Positions 40,589 to 55,800 are shown, numbered from the stretch's first letter. The stretch is 64,000 nt of DNA from Sipunculus nudus (GCA_026874595.1 CM049319.1:67919917-67983916), one strand, 5' to 3'. Notes: generated by a model not told the origin, from the sequence alone. Numbers and translations are program-made.

Positions 40589-43500
40589 TGTAGAGCATAC
40601 GAAAGTGAACCTCGTATATGAACCGTGCCACCCTGTAGAGCATAGGAAAGTGAACCTCGTTGTTGAACCGTGCCACCCTGTAGAGCATAGGAAAGTGAAC
40701 CTCGTATATGAACCGTTCCGCCGAGTAGAGCATAGGAAAGTGAACCTCGTATATGAACCGTGCCACCGTGTAGAGCATAGGAAAGTGAACCTCGTTGTTG
40801 AACCGTGCCACCCTGTAGAGGATATGATAGTGAACCTCGTATGTGAACCGTGCCGCCGAGTAGAGCATAGGAAAGTGAACCTCGTATATGAACCGTGCCG
40901 CCGAGTAGAGCATAGGAAAGTGAACCTCGTTGTTGAACCGTGCCACCGAGTAGAGCATAGGAAAGTGAACCTCGTATATGAACCGTGCCACCGTGTAGAG
41001 CATAGGAAAGTGAACCTCGTTGTTGAACCGTGCCACCGAGTAGAGCATAAGAAAGTGAACCTCGTTGTTGAACCGTGCCACCGAGTAGAGCATAGGAAAG
41101 TGAACCTCGTTGTTGAACCGTGCCGCCGTGTAGAGCATAGGAAAGTGAACCTCGTTGTTGAACCGTGCCGCCATGTAGAGCATAGGAAAGTGAACCTCGT
41201 TGTTGAAGCGTGACACCCTGTAGAGCATAGGAAAGTGAACCTCGTATATGAACCGTGCCACCGTGTAGAGCATAGGAAAGTGAACCTCGTATATGAACCG
41301 TGCCACCCTGTAGAGCATAGGAAAGTGAACCTCGTTGTTGAACCGTGCCACCCTGTAGAGCATAGGAAAGTGAACCTCGTATATGAACCGTTCCGCCGAG
41401 TAGAGCATAGGAAAGTGAACCTCGTATATGAACCGTGCCACTGTGTAGAGCATAGGAAAGTGAACCTCGTTGTTGAACCGTGCCACCGAGTAGAGGATAT
41501 GAAAGTGAACCTCGTATGTGAACCGTGCCGCCGTGTAGAGGATATGAAAGTGAACCTCGTATATGAACCGTGCCACCGAGTAGAGCATAGGAAAGTGAAC
41601 CTAGTTCTTAAACCATTCCGCCATGTAAGGCAGAGGACAGTGAATCTGGTTGTCGAACCGTGCCACCGTGTAGAGCATAGGAAAGTGAACCTCGTATATG
41701 AACCGTGCCACCGAGTAGAGCATAGGAAAGTGAACCTCGTATATGAACCGTGCCACCGTGTAGAGCATAGGAAAGTGAACCTCGTTGTTGAACCGTGCCA
41801 CCGAGTAGAGGATATGAAAGTGAACCTCGTATGTGAACCGTTCAGCCATGTAGAGCATAGGAGAGTGAACCTCGTAAGTGAACCGTGCCGCCCTGTAGAG
41901 CATAGGAAAGTGAACCTCGTATATGAACCGTTCAGCCATGTAGAGCATATGAAAGTGAATCTCGTTGTTGAACCGTGCCACCGAGTAGAGCATAGGAAAG
42001 TGAACCTCGTATATGAACCGTGCCACCATGTAGAGCATAGGAAAGTGAACCTCGTTGTTGAACCGTGCCACCGAGTAGAGGATATGAAAGTGAACCTCGT
42101 ATATGAACCGTGCCACCGTGTAGAGCATAGGAAAGTGAATCTCGTTGTTGAACCGTGCCACCGAGTAGAGCATAGGAAAGTGAATCTCGTTGTTGAACCG
42201 TGCCACCGAGTAGAGGATATGAAAGTGAAACTCGTATGTGAACCATGCCACCGAGTAGAGCATAGGAAAGTGAACCTCGTTGTTGAACCGTGCCACCGAG
42301 TAGAGGATATGAAAGTGAACCTCGTATGTTAACCGTGCCGCCGTGTAGAGGATATGAAAGTGAACCTCGTATGTGAACCGTGCCACCGAGTAGAGCATAG
42401 GAAAGTGAATCTCGTTGTTGAACCGTGCCACCCTGTCGAGCATAGGAAAGTGAACCTCGTATATGAACCGTTCAGCCATGTAGAGCATAGGAGAGTGAAC
42501 CTCCTATGTGAACCGTTCCGCCGTGTAGAGCATAGGAAAGTGAACCTCGTATATGAACCGTTCAGCCATGTAGAGCATAGGAGAGTGAACCTCGTATGTG
42601 AACCGTGCCGCCGTGTAGAGCATAGGAAAGTGAACCTCGTATATGAACCGTTCAGCCATGTAGAGCATAGGAGAGTGAACCTCGTATGTGAACCGTGCCG
42701 CCGTGTCGAGCATGGGAGAGTGAACCTCGTATGTGAACCGTGCCGCCGTGTAGAGCATGGGAGAGTGAACCTCGTTGTTGAACCGTGCCACCCTGTAGAG
42801 CATAGGAAAGTGAACCTCGTATATGAACCGTTCCGCCGAGTAGAGCATAGGAAAGTGAACCTCGTATATGAACCGTGCCACCGTGTAGAGCATAGGAAAG
42901 TGAACCTCGTTTTTGAACCGTGCCACCGTGTAGAGCAAAGGAAAGTGAACCTCGTATATGAACCGTGCCACCGTGTAGAGCATAGGAAAGTGAACCTCGT
43001 ATATGAACCGTGCCACCCTCTAGAGCATAGGAAAGTGAACCTAGTTGTTGAACCGTGCCACCCTGTAGAGCATAGGAAAGTGAACCTCGTATATGAACCG
43101 TTCCGCCGAGTAGAGCATAGGAAAGTGAACCTCGTATATGAACCGTGCCACCGTGTAGAGCATAGGAAAGTGAACCTCGTTGTTGAACCGTGCCACCGAG
43201 TAGAGCATAGGAAAGTGAACCTCGTTCTCAAACCATTCCGCCATGTAAGGCAGAGGACACTGAATCTGGTTGTCGAACCGTGCCACCGAGTGGAGCATAG
43301 GAAAGTGAATCTCGTTGTTGAACCGTGCCGCCGTGTAGAGGATATGAAAGTGAACCTCGTATATGAACCGTGCCACCGAGTAGAGCATAGGAAAGTGAAC
43401 CTCGTATATGAACCGTTCAGCCATGTAGAGCATAGGAGAGTGAACCTCGTATGTGAACCGTGCCGCCGTGTAGAGCATAGGAGAGTGAACCTCGTATGTG

Positions 43501-46500
43501 AACCGTGCCGCCGTGTAGAGGATATGAAAGTGAACCTCGTTGTTGAACCGTGCCACCGAGTAGAGGATATGAAAGTGAACCTCGTATGTGAACCGTGCCG
43601 CCGTGTAGAGGATATGAAAGTGAACCTCGTATATGAACCGTGCCACCGAGTAGAGCATAGGAAAGTGAATCTCGTTGTTGAACCGTGCCGCCGTGTAGAG
43701 GATATGAAAGTGAACCTCCTATGTGAACCGTGCCACCGAGTAGAGCATAGGAAAGTGAATCTCGTTGTTGAACCGTGCCACCCTGTCGAGCATAGGAAAG
43801 TGAACCTCGTATATGAACCGTGCCACCGTGTAGAGCATAGGAAAGTGAACCTCGTTTTTGAACCGTAGCACCGTGTAGAGCAAAGGAAAGTGAACCTCGT
43901 ATATGAACCGTGCCACCGTGTAGAGCATAGGAAAGTGCACCTCGTATATGAACCGTGCCACCCTGTAGAGCATAGGAAAGTGAACCTAGTTGTTGAACCG
44001 TGCCACCCTGTAGAGCATAGGAAAGTGAACCTCGTATATGAACCGTTCCGCCGGGTAGAGCATAGGAAAGTGAACCTCGTATATGAACCGTGCCACCGTG
44101 TAGAGCATAGGAAAGTGAACCTCGTTGTTGAACCGTGCCACCGAGTAGAGCATAGGAAAGTGAACCTCGTTCTCAAACCATTCCGCCATGTAAGGCAGAG
44201 GACACTGAATCTGGTTGTCGAACCGTGCCACCGAGTGGAGCATAGGAAAGTGAATCTCGTTGTTGAACCGTGCCGCCGTGTAGAGGATATGAAAGTGAAC
44301 CTCGTTTATGAACCGTGCCACCGAGTAGAGCATAGGAGAGTGAATCTCGTTGTTGGACCGTGCCGCCGTGTAGAGGATATGAAAGTGAACCTCGTATGTG
44401 AACCGTGCCGCCGTGTAGAGGATATGAAAGTGAAACTCGTATATGAACCGTGCCACCGAGTAGAGCATAGGAAAGTGAACCTCGTATATGAACCGTTCAG
44501 CCATGTAGAGCATAGGAGAGTGAACCCCGTATGTGAACCGTGCCGCCGTGTAGAGCATAGGAAAGTGAACCTCGTATATGAACCGTGCCACCGAGTAGAG
44601 CATAGGAAAGTGAATCTCGTTGTTGAACCGTGCCGCCGTGTAGAGGATATGAAAGTGAACCTCCTATGTGAACCGTGCCACCGAGTAGAGCATAGGAAAG
44701 TGAATCTCGTTGTTGAACCGTGCCACCCTGTCGAGCATAGGAAAGTGAACCTCGTATATGAACCGTGCCACCGTGTAGAGCATAGGAAAGTGAACCTCGT
44801 TTTTGAACCGTGCCACCGCGTAGAGCAAAGGAAAGTGAACCTCGTATATGAACCGTGCCACCGTGTAGAGCATAGGAAAGTGCACCTCGTATATGAACCG
44901 TGCCACCCTGTAGAGCATAGGAAAGTGAACCTAGTTGTTGAACCGTGCCACCCTGTAGAGCATAGGAAAGTGAACCTCGTATATGAACCGTTCCGTCGGG
45001 TAGAGCATAGGAAAGTGAACCTCGTATATGAACCGTGCCACCGTGTAGAGCATAGGAAAGTGAACCTCGTTGTTGAACCGTGCCACCGAGTAGAGCATAG
45101 GAAAGTGAACCTCGTTCTCAAACCATTCCGCCATGTAAGGCAGAGGACACTGAATCTGGTTGTCGAACCGTGCCACCGAGTGGAGCATAGGAAAGTGAAT
45201 CTCGTTGTTGAACCGTGCCGCCGTGTAGAGGATATGAAAGTGAACCTCGTATATGAACCGTGCCACCGAGTAGAGCATAGGAGAGTGAATCTCGTTGTTG
45301 AACCGTGCCGCCGTGTAGAGGATATGAAAGTGAACCTCGTATGTGAACCGTGCCGCCGTGTAGAGGATATGAAAGTGAACCTCGTATATGAACCGTGCCA
45401 CCGAGTAGAGCATAGGAAAGTGAACCTCGTATATGAACCGTTCAGCCATGTAGAGCATAGGAGAGTGAACCTCGTATGTGAACCGTGCCGCCGTGTAGAG
45501 CATAGGAAAGTGAACCTCGTATATGAACCGTTCAGCCATGAAGAGCATAGGAGAGTGAACCTCGTATATGAACAGTGCCGCCATGTAGAGCATATGAAAG
45601 TGAACCTCGTATATTAACCGTTCTGCCGAGTAGAGCATAGGAAAGTGAACCTCGTATATGAACCGTGCCACCGTGTAGAGCATAGGAAAGTGAACTTCGT
45701 TGTTGAACCGTGCCACCCTGTAGAGCATAGGAAAGTGAACCTCGTATATGAACCGTTCCGCCGAATAGAGCATAGGAAAGTGAACCTCGTATATGAACCC
45801 TGCCACCGTGTAGAGCATAGGAAAGTGAACCTCGTTGTTGAACCGTGCCACCCTGTAGAGCATAGGAGAGTGAACCTCGTATGTGAACCTTGCCGCCGTG
45901 TAGAGCATAGGAAAGTGAACCTCGTTGTTGAACCGTGCCACCGTGTAGAGCATATGAAAGTGAACCTCGTATATGAACCGTGCCACCCTGTAGAGCATAG
46001 AAAAATGAACCTCGTATAAGAACCGTGCCACCGAGTAGAGCATAGGAAAGTAAACCTCGTATATGAACCGTTGAGCCATGTAGAGCATAGGAGAGTGAAC
46101 CTCGTATGTGAACCGTGCCGCCCTGTAGAGCATAGGAAAGTGAACCTCGTATATGAACCGTTCAGCCATGTAGAGCATAGGAGAGTGAACCTCGTATGTG
46201 AACCGTGCCGCCGTGTAGAGCATAGGAAAGTGAACCTCGTATATGAACCGTGCCACCGTGTAGAGCATAGGAGAGTGAACCTCGTTGTTGAACCGTGCCA
46301 CCCTGTAGAGCATAGGAAAGTGAACCTCGGATATAAACCGTTCCGCCATGTAGAGCATAGGAAAGTGAACCTCGTATATGATCCGTGCCACCGTGTAGAG
46401 CATAGGAAAGTGAACCTCGTTGTTGAACCGTGCCACTCTGTAGAGCATAGGAAAGTTAACCTCGTATATGAACCGTGCCACCGTGTAGAGCATAGGAAAG

Positions 46501-49500
46501 TGAACCTCGTATATGAACCGTGCCACCGTGTAGAGCATAGGAAAGTGAACCTCGTATATGAACCGTGCCACCCTGTAGAGCATAGGAAAGTGAACCTCGT
46601 TGTTGAACCGTGCCACCCTGTAGAGCATAGGAAAGTGAACCTCGTATATGAACCGTTCCGCCGAGTAGAGCATAGGAAATTGAACCTCGTATATGAACCG
46701 TGCCACCGTGTAGAGCATAGGAAAGTGAACCTCGTTGTTGAACCGTGCCACCGAGTAGATCATAGGAAAGTGAACCTCGTTCTTAAACCATTCCGCCATG
46801 TAAGGCAGAGGACAGTGAATCTGGTTGTCGAACCGTGCCGCCGTGTAGAACATAGGAAAGTGAACCTCGTATATGAACCGTTCCGCCGAGTAGAGCATAG
46901 GAAAGTGAACCTCGTATATGAACCGTGCCACCGAGTAGAGCATAGGAAAGTGAATCTCGTTGTTGAACCGTGCCGCCGTGTAGAGGATATGAAAGTGACT
47001 CGTATATGAACCGTGCCACCGAGTAGAGCATAGGAAAGTGAACCTCGTATATGAACCGTTCAGCCATGTAGAGCATAGGAGAGTGAACCTCGTATGTGAA
47101 CCGTGCCGCCCTGTAGAGCATAGGAAAGTGAACCTCGTATATGAACCGTGCCACCCTGTAGAGCATAGGAAAGTGAACCTCGTTGTTGAACCGGGCCACC
47201 GTGTAGAGCATAGGAAAGTGAACCTCGTATATGAACCGTTCAGCCATGTAGAGCATAGGAAAGTGAATCTCGTTGTTGAACCGTGCCGCAGTGTAGAGGA
47301 TATGAAAGTGAACCTCGTATGTGAACCGTGCCGCCGTGTAGAGGATATGAAAGTGAACCTCGTATGTGAACCGTGCCGCCGTGTAGAGGATATGAAAGTG
47401 AACCTCGTATGTGAACCGTGCCGCCGTGTAGAGGATATGAAAGTGACTCGTATATGAACCGTGCCACCGAGTAGAGCATAGGAAAGTGAACCTCGTATAT
47501 GAACCGTTCAGCCATGTAGAGCATAGGAGAGTGAACCTCGTATGTGAACCGTGCCGCCCTGTAGAGCTTAGGAAAGTGAACCTCGTATATGAACCGTGCC
47601 ACCCTGTAGAGCATAGGAAAGTGAACCTCGTTGTTGAACCGTGCCACCGTGTAGAGCATAGGAAAGTGAACCTCGTATATGAACCGTTCAGCCATGTAGA
47701 GCATAGGAAAGTGAATCTCGTTGTTGAACCGTGCCGCCGTGTAGAGGATATGAAAGTAAACCTCGTATGTGAACCGTGCCGCCGTGTAGAGGATATGAAA
47801 GTGAACCTCGTATATGAACCGTTCAGCCATGTAGAGCATAGGAGAGTGAACCTCGTATGTGAACCGTGCCGCCGTGTAGAGCATAGGAAAGTGAACCTCG
47901 TATATGAACCGTTCAGCCATGTAGAGCATAGGAGAGTGAACCTCGTATGTGAACCGTGCCGCCCTGTAGAGCATAGGAAAGTGAACCTCGTATATGAACC
48001 GTGCCACCCTGTAGAGCATAGGAAAGTGAACCCCGTTGTTGAACCGTGCCACCGTGTAGAGCATAGGAAAGTGAACCTCGTATATGAACCGTTCCGCCGA
48101 GTAGAGCATAGGAAAGTGAACCTCGTATATGAACCGTGCCACCGTGTAGAGCATAGGAAAGTGAACCTCGTTGTTGAACCGTGCCACCGAGTAGAGCATA
48201 GGAAAGTGAACCTCGTTCTCAAACCATTCCGCCATGTAAGGCAGAGGACAGTGAATCTGGTTGTCGAACCGTGCCACCGAGTAGAGCATAGGAAAGTGAA
48301 CCTCGTATATGAACCGTGCCGCCGTGTAGAGGATATGAAAGTGAACCTCGTATATGAACCGTGCCACCGAGTAGAGCATAGGAAAGTGAACCTCGTATAT
48401 GAACCGTTCAGCCATGTAGAGCATAGGAGAGTGAACCTCGTATGTGAACCGTGCCGCCCTGTAGAGCATAGGAAAGTGAACCTCGTATATGAACCGTTCA
48501 GCCATGTAGAGCATAGGAGAGTGAACCTTGTATATGAACCGTGCCGCCATGTAGAGATTAGGAAAGTGAACCTCGTATATGAACCGTTCCGCCGAGTAGA
48601 GCATAGGAAAGTGAACCTCGTATATGAACCGTGCCACCGTGTAGAGCATAGGAGAGTGAACCTCGTTGTTGAACCGTGCCACCCTGTAGAGCATAGGAAA
48701 GTGAACCTCGGATATGAACCGTTCCGCCGAGTAGAGCATAGGAATGTGAACCTCGTATATGATCCGTGCCACCGTGTAGAGCATAGGAAAGTGAACCTCG
48801 TTGTTGAACCGTGCCACCCTGTAGAGCATAGGAAAGTGAACCTCGTATATGAACCGTGCCACCGTGTAGAGCATAGGAAAGTGAACCTCGTATATGAACC
48901 GTGCCACCGTGTAGAGCATAGGAGAGTGAACCTCGTATGTGAACCGTGCCGCCGTGTAGAGCATAGGAAAGTGAACCTCGTATATGAACCGTTCAGCCAT
49001 GAAGAGCATAGGAGAGTGAACCTCGTATATGAACAGTGCCGCCATGTAGAGCATAGGAAAGTGAACCTCGTATATTAACCGTTCCGCCCTGTAGAGCATA
49101 GGAAAGTGAACCTCGTATATGAACCGTTCAGCCATGTAGAGCATAGGAAAGTGAATCTCGTTGTTGAACCGTGCCGCCGTGTAGAGGATATGAAAGTGAA
49201 CCTCGTATGTGAACCGTGCCGCCGTGTAGAGGATATGAAAGTGAACCTCGTATATGAACCGTGCCACCGAGTAGAGCATAGGAAAGTGAACCTCGTATAT
49301 GAACCGTTCAGCCATGAAGAGCATGGGAGAGTGAACCTCGTATATGAACCGTGCCACCGAGTAGAGCATAGGAAAGTGAACCTCGTATATGAACCGTTCA
49401 GCCATGTAGAGCATAGGAGAGTGAACCTCGTATGTTAACCGTGCCGCCGTGTAGAGGATATGAAAGTGAACCTCGTATATGAACCGTTCCGCCGAATAGA

Positions 49501-52500
49501 GCATAGGAAAGTAAACCTCGTATATGAACCCTGCCACCGTGTAGAGCATAGGAAAGTGAACCTCGTTGTTGAACCGTGCCACCGTGTAGAGCCTAGGAGA
49601 GTGAACCTCGTATGTGAACCTTGCCGCCGTGTAGAGCATAGGAAAGTGAACCTCGTTGTTGAACCGTGCCACCGTGTAGAGCATAGGAAAGTGAACCTCG
49701 TATGTGAACCGTGCCGCCGTGTAGAGCATGGGAGAGTGAACCTCGTATATGAACCGTGCCACCCAATAGAGCATAGGAAAGTGAACCTCGTATATGAACC
49801 GTTCAGCCATGTAGAGCATAGGAGAGTGAACCTTGTATATGAACCGTGCCGCCATGTAGAGATTAGGAAAGTGAACCTCGTATATGAACCGTTCCGCCGA
49901 GTAGAGCATAGGAAAGTGAACCTCGTATATGAACCGGGCCACCGTGTAGAGCATAGGAAAATGAACCTCGTTGTTGAACCGTGCCACCCTGTAGAGCATA
50001 GGAAAGTGAACCTCGGATATGAACCGTTCCGCTGAGTAGAGCATAGGAAAGTGAACCTCGTATATGAACCGTGCCACCGAGTAGAGCATAGGAAAGTGAA
50101 CCTCGTATATGAACCGTTCAGCCATGTAGAGAATAGGAGAGTGAACCTCGTATGTGAACCGTGCCGCCGTGTAGAGCATAGGAAAGTGAACCTCGTTGTT
50201 GAACCGTGCCACCCTGTAGATCATAGGAAAGTGAACCTCGTATATGAACCGTGCCACCGTGTAGAGCATAGGAAAGTGAACCTCGTATATGAACCGTGCC
50301 ACCGTGTAGAGCATAGGAAAGTGAACCTCGTATATGAACCGTGCCACCCTGTAGAGCATAGGAAAGTGAACCTCGTTATTGAACCGTGCCACCCTGTAGA
50401 GCATAGGAAAGTGAACCTCGTATATGAACCGTTCCGCCGAGTAGAGCATAGGAAAGTGAACCTCGTATATGAACCGTGCCACCGAGTAGAGCATAGGAAA
50501 GTGAACCTCGTTGTTGAACCGTGCCACCGAGTAGAGCATAGGTAAGTGAACCTCGTTCTTAAACCATTCCGCCATGTAAGGCAGAGGACAGTGAATCTGG
50601 TTGTCGAACCGTGCCGCCGTGTAGAGCATAGGAAAGTGAATCTCGTTGTTGAACCGTGCCGCCGTGTAGAGGATATGAAAGTGAACCTCGTATATGAACC
50701 GTGCCACCGAGTAGAGCATACGAGAGTGAATCTCGTTGTTGAACCGTGCCGCCGTGTAGAGGATATGAAAGTGAACCTCGTATGTGAACCGTGCCACCGT
50801 GTAGAGCATAGGAAAGTGAACCTCGTATATGAACCGTTCAGCCATGTAGAGCATAGGAGAGTGAACCTCGTATGTGAACCGTGTCGCCGTGTAGAGCATA
50901 GGAAAGTGAACCTCGTATGTGAACCGTTCAGCCATGAAGACCATAGGAGAGTGAACCTCGTATATGAACAGTGCCGCCATGTAGAGCATAGGAAAGTGAA
51001 CCTCGTATATTAACCGTTCCGCCGAGTAGAGCATAGGAAAGTGAACCTCGTATCTGAACCGTGCCACCGTGTAGAGCATAGGAAAGTGAAAATCGTTGTT
51101 GAACCGTGCCACCGAGTAGAGGATATGAAAGTGAACCTCGTATGTGAACCGTGCCGCCGTGTAGAGGATATGAAAGTGAACCTCGCATGTGAACCGTGCC
51201 GCCGTGTAGAGGATATGAAAGTGAACCTCGTATATGAACCGTGCCACCGAGTAGAGCATAGGAAAGTGAACCTCGTATATGAACCGTTCAGCCATGTAGA
51301 GCATAGGAGAGTGAACCTCGTATGTGAACCGTGCCGCCGTGTAGAGCATAGGAAAGTGAACCTCGTATATGAACCGTTCAGCCGAATAGAGCATAGGAAA
51401 GTGAACCTCGTATATGAACCCTACCACCGTGTAGAGCATAGGAAAGTGAACCTCGTTGTTGAACCGTGCCACCCTGTAGAGCATAGGAGAGTGAACCTCG
51501 TATGTGAACCTTGCCGCCGTGTAGAGCATAGGAAAGTGAACCTCGTTGTTGAACCGTGCCACCGTGTAGAGCATAGGAAAGTGAACCTCTTATATGAACC
51601 GTGCCACCCTGTAGAGCATAGGAAAATGAACCTCGTATATGAACCGTGCCACCGAGTAGAGCATAGGAAAGTGAACCTCGTATATGAACCGTTCAGCCAT
51701 GTAGAGCATAGGAGAGTGAACCTCGTATGTGAACCGTGCCGCCGTGTAGAGCATAGGAGAGTGAACCTCGTATGTGAACCGTGCCGCCGTGTAGAGGATA
51801 TGAAAGTGAACCTCGTTGTTGAACCGTGCCACCGAGTAGAGGATATGAAAGTGAACCTCGTATGTGAACCGTGCCGCCGTGTACAGGATATGAAAGTGAA
51901 CCTCGTATATGAACCGTGCCACCGAGTAGAGCATAGGAAAGTGAATCTCGTTGTTGAACCGTGCCGCCGTGTACAGGATATGAAAGTGAACCTCGTATGT
52001 GAACCGTGCCACCGAGTAGAGCATAGGAAAGTCAATCTCGTTGTTGAACCGTGCCACCCTGTCGAGCATAGGAAAGTGAACCTCGTATATGAACCGTTCC
52101 GCCGAGTAGAGCATAGGAAAGTGAACCTCGTATATGAACCGTGCCACCGTGTAGAGCATAGGAAAGTGAAAATCGTTGTTGAACCGTGCCACCGAGTAGA
52201 GGATATGAAAGTGAACCTCGTATGTGAACCGTGCCGCCGTGTAGAGGATATGAAAGTGAACCTCGCATGTGAACCGTGCCGCCGTGTAGAGGATATGAAA
52301 GTGAACCTCGTATATGAACCGTGCCACCGAGTAGAGCATAGGAAAGTGAACCTCGTATATGAACCGTTCAGCCATGTAGAGCATAGGAGAGTGAACCTCG
52401 TATGTGAACCGTGCCGCCGTGTAGAGCATAGGAAAGTGAACCTCGTATATGAACCGTTCAGCCATGTAGAGCATAGGAGGGTGAACCTCGTATGTGAACC

Positions 52501-52869
52501 GTGCCGCCGTGTAGAGCATAGGAAAGTGAACCTCGTATATGAACCGTTCAGCCATGTAGAGCATAGGAGAGTGAACCTCGTATGTGAACCGTGCCGCCGT
52601 GTAGAGCATAGGAAAGTGAACCTCGTTGTTGAACCGTGCCACCGTGTAGAGCATAGGAAAGTGAACCTCTTATATGAACCGTGCCACCCTGTAGAGCATA
52701 GGAAAATGAACCTCGTATATGAACCGTGCCACCGAGTAGAGCATAGGAAAGTGAACCTCGTATATGAACCGTTCAGCCATGTAGAGCATAGGAGAGTGAA
52801 CCTCGTATGTGAACCGTGCCGCCGTGTAGAGCATAGGAGAGTGAACCTCGTATGTGAACCGTGCCGCCG
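40589..52869. repeat. 12,281-bp higher-order repeat, copy 2
   Basis: Direct tandem copy of 28,308-40,588. Variant landmark monomers at 41,605; 43,225; 44,170; 45,115; 46,780; 48,216 and 50,556 each lie exactly 12,281 bp after their partners. After 52,876 the order changes (GAGGATATG in place of GAGCATACG), so no third full copy follows. Near-identity means either a very recent duplication or an assembly duplication. Confidence 0.93.
42861..45521. repeat. Nested 945-bp tandem repeat, second occurrence
   Basis: Same block as 30,580-33,240 displaced by 12,281 bp, with landmarks at 43,225; 44,170 and 45,115. The 945-bp amplification therefore predates the 12,281-bp one. Confidence 0.85.
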
Positions 52870-55800
52870 TGTAGAGGATATGAAAGTGAACCTCGTTGTT
52901 GAACCGTGCCACCGAGTAGAGGATATGAAAGTGAACCTCGTATGTGAACCGTGCCGCCGTGTAGAGGATATGAAAGTGAACCTCGTATATGAACCGTGCC
53001 ACCGAGTAGAGCATAGGAAAGTGAATCTCGTTGTTGAACCGTGCCGCCGTGTAGAGGATATGAAAGTGAACCTCGTATGTGAACCGTGCCACCGAGTAGA
53101 GCATAGGAAAGTGAATCTCGTTGTTGAACCGTGCCACCCTGTCGAGCATAGGAAAGTGAACCTCGTATATGAACAGTTCCGCCGAGTAGAGCATAGGAAA
53201 GTGAACCTCGTATATGAACCGTGCTACCGTGTAGAGCATAGGAAATTGAACCTCGTTTTTGAACCGTGCCACCGTGTAGAGCAAAGGAAAGTGAACCTCG
53301 TATATGAACCGTGCCACCGTGTAGAGCATAGGAAAGTGAACCTCGTATATGAACCGTGCCACCCTGTAGAGCATAGGAAAGTGAACCTCGTATATGAACC
53401 GTGCCACCCTGTAGAGCATAGGAAAGTGAACCTCGTATATGAACCGTTCCGCCGAGTAGAGCATAGGAAAGTGAACCTCGTATATGAACCGTGCCACCGA
53501 GTAGAGCATAGGAAAGTGAACCTCGTTGTTGAACCGTGCCACCGAGTAGAGCATAGGAAAGTGAACCTCGTTCTCAAACCATTCCGCCATGTAAGGCAAA
53601 GGACACTGATTCTGGTTGTCGAACCGTGCCACCGAGTGGAGCATAGGAAAGTGAATCTCGTTGTTGAACCGTGCCGCCGTGTAGAGGATATGAAAGTGAA
53701 CCTCGTATATGAACCGTGCCACCGAGTAGAGCATAGGAGAGTGAATCTCGTTGTTGAACCGTGCCGCCGTGTAGAGGATATGAAAGTGAACCTCGTATGT
53801 GAACCGTGCCGCCGTGTAGAGGATATGAAAGTGAGCCTCGTATATGAACCGTGCCACCGAGTAGAGCATAGGAAAGTGAACCTCGTATATGAACCGTTCA
53901 GCCATGTAGAGCATAGGAGAGTGAACCTCGTATGTGAACCGTGCCGCCCTGTAGAGCATAGGAAAGTGAACCTCGTATATGAACCGTTCAGCCATGTAGA
54001 GCATAGGAGAGTGAACCTCGTATGTGAACCGTGCCGCCGTGTAGAGCATAGGAAAGTGAACCTCGTATATGAACCGTTCAGCCATGAAGAGCATAGGAGA
54101 GTGAACCTCGTATATAAACCGTGCCGCCATGTAGAGCATAGGAAAGTGAACCTCGTATATTAACCGTTCCGCCGAGTAGAGCATAGGAAAGTGAACCTCG
54201 TATATGAACCGTGCCACCGTGTAGAGCATAGGAAAGTGAACCTCGTTGTTGAACCGTGCCACCCTGTAGAGCATAGGAAAGTGAACCTCGTATATGAACC
54301 GTTCCGCCGAATAGAGCATAGGAAAGTGAACCTCGTATATGAACCGTGCCACCGTGTAGAGCATAGGAAAGTGAACCTCGTTGTTGAACCGTGCCACCCT
54401 GTAGAGCATAGGAAAGTGAACCTCGTATGTGAACCTTTCCGCCGTGTAGAGCATAGGAAAATGAACCTCGTTGTTGAACCTTGCCACCGTGTAGAGCATA
54501 TGAAAGTGAACCTCGTATATGAACCGTGCCACCCTGTAGAGCATAGGAAAATGAACCTCGTATAAGAACCGTGCCACCGAGTAGAGCATAGGAAAGTGAA
54601 CCTCGTATATGAACCGTTCAGCCATGTAGAGCATAGGAGAGTGAACCTCGTATGTGAACCGTGCCGCCGTGTAGAGCATAGGAAAGTGAACCTCGTATAT
54701 GAACCGTTCAGCCATGTAGAGCATAGGAGAGTGAACCTCGTATGTGAACCGTGCCGCCGTGTAGAGCATAGGAAAGTGAACCTCGTATATGAACCGTTCA
54801 GCCATGTAGAGCATAGGAGAGTGAACCTTGTATATGAACCGTGCCGCCATGTAGAGATTAGGAAAGTGAACCTCGTATATGAACCGTTCCGCCGAGTAGA
54901 GCATAGGAAAGTGAACCTCGTATATGAACCGGGCCACCGTGTAGAGCATAGGAAAGTGAACCTCGTTGTTGAACCGTGCCACCCTGTAGAGCATAGGAAA
55001 GTGAACCTCGGATATGAACCGTTCCGCCGAGTAGAGCATAGGAAAGTGAACCTCGTATATGAACCGTGCTACCGAGTAGAGCATAGGAAAGTGAACCTCG
55101 TATATGAACCGTTCAGCCATGTAGAGAATAGGAGAGTGAACCTCGTATGTGAACCGTGCCGCCGTGTAGAGCATAGGAAAGTGAACCTCGTTGTTGAACC
55201 GTGCCACCCTGTAGAGCATAGGAAAGTGAACCTTCCATATGAACCGTGCCACCGTGTAGAGCATAGGAAAGTGAACCTCGTATATGAACCGTGCCACCGT
55301 GTAGAGCATAGGAAAGTGAACCTCGTATATGAACCGTGCCACCCTGTAGAGCATAGGAAAGTGAACCTCGTTATTGAACCGTGCCACCCTGTAGAGCATA
55401 GGAAAGTGAACCTCGTATATGAACCGTTCCGCCGAGTAGAGCATAGGAAAGTGAACCTCGTATATGAACCGTGCCACCGAGTAGAGCATAGGAAAGTGAA
55501 CCTCGTTGTTGAACCGTGCCACCGAGTAGAGCATAGGTAAGTGAACCTCGTTCTTAAACCATTCCGCCATGTAAGGCAGAGGACAGTGAATCTGGTTGTC
55601 GAACCGTGCCGCCGTGTAGAGCATAGGAAAGTGAATCTCGTTGTTGAACCGTGCCGCCGTGTAGAGGATATGAAAGTGAACCTCGTATATAAACCGTGCC
55701 ACCGAGTAGAGCATAGGAGAGTGAATCTCGTTGTTGAACCGTGCCGCCGTGTAGAGGATATGAAAGTGAACCTCGTATGTGAACCGTGCCACCGTGTAGA

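Noticed and set aside
38760-41213. 817-codon plus-strand open frame of 15-residue repeats (VEHRKVNLVYEPCHR type) and its relatives
   Set aside because: A consequence of a 45-bp unit with one stop-free plus frame. It is interrupted wherever a common variant such as GTATATTAACC makes a stop, and residues vary without conservative bias.
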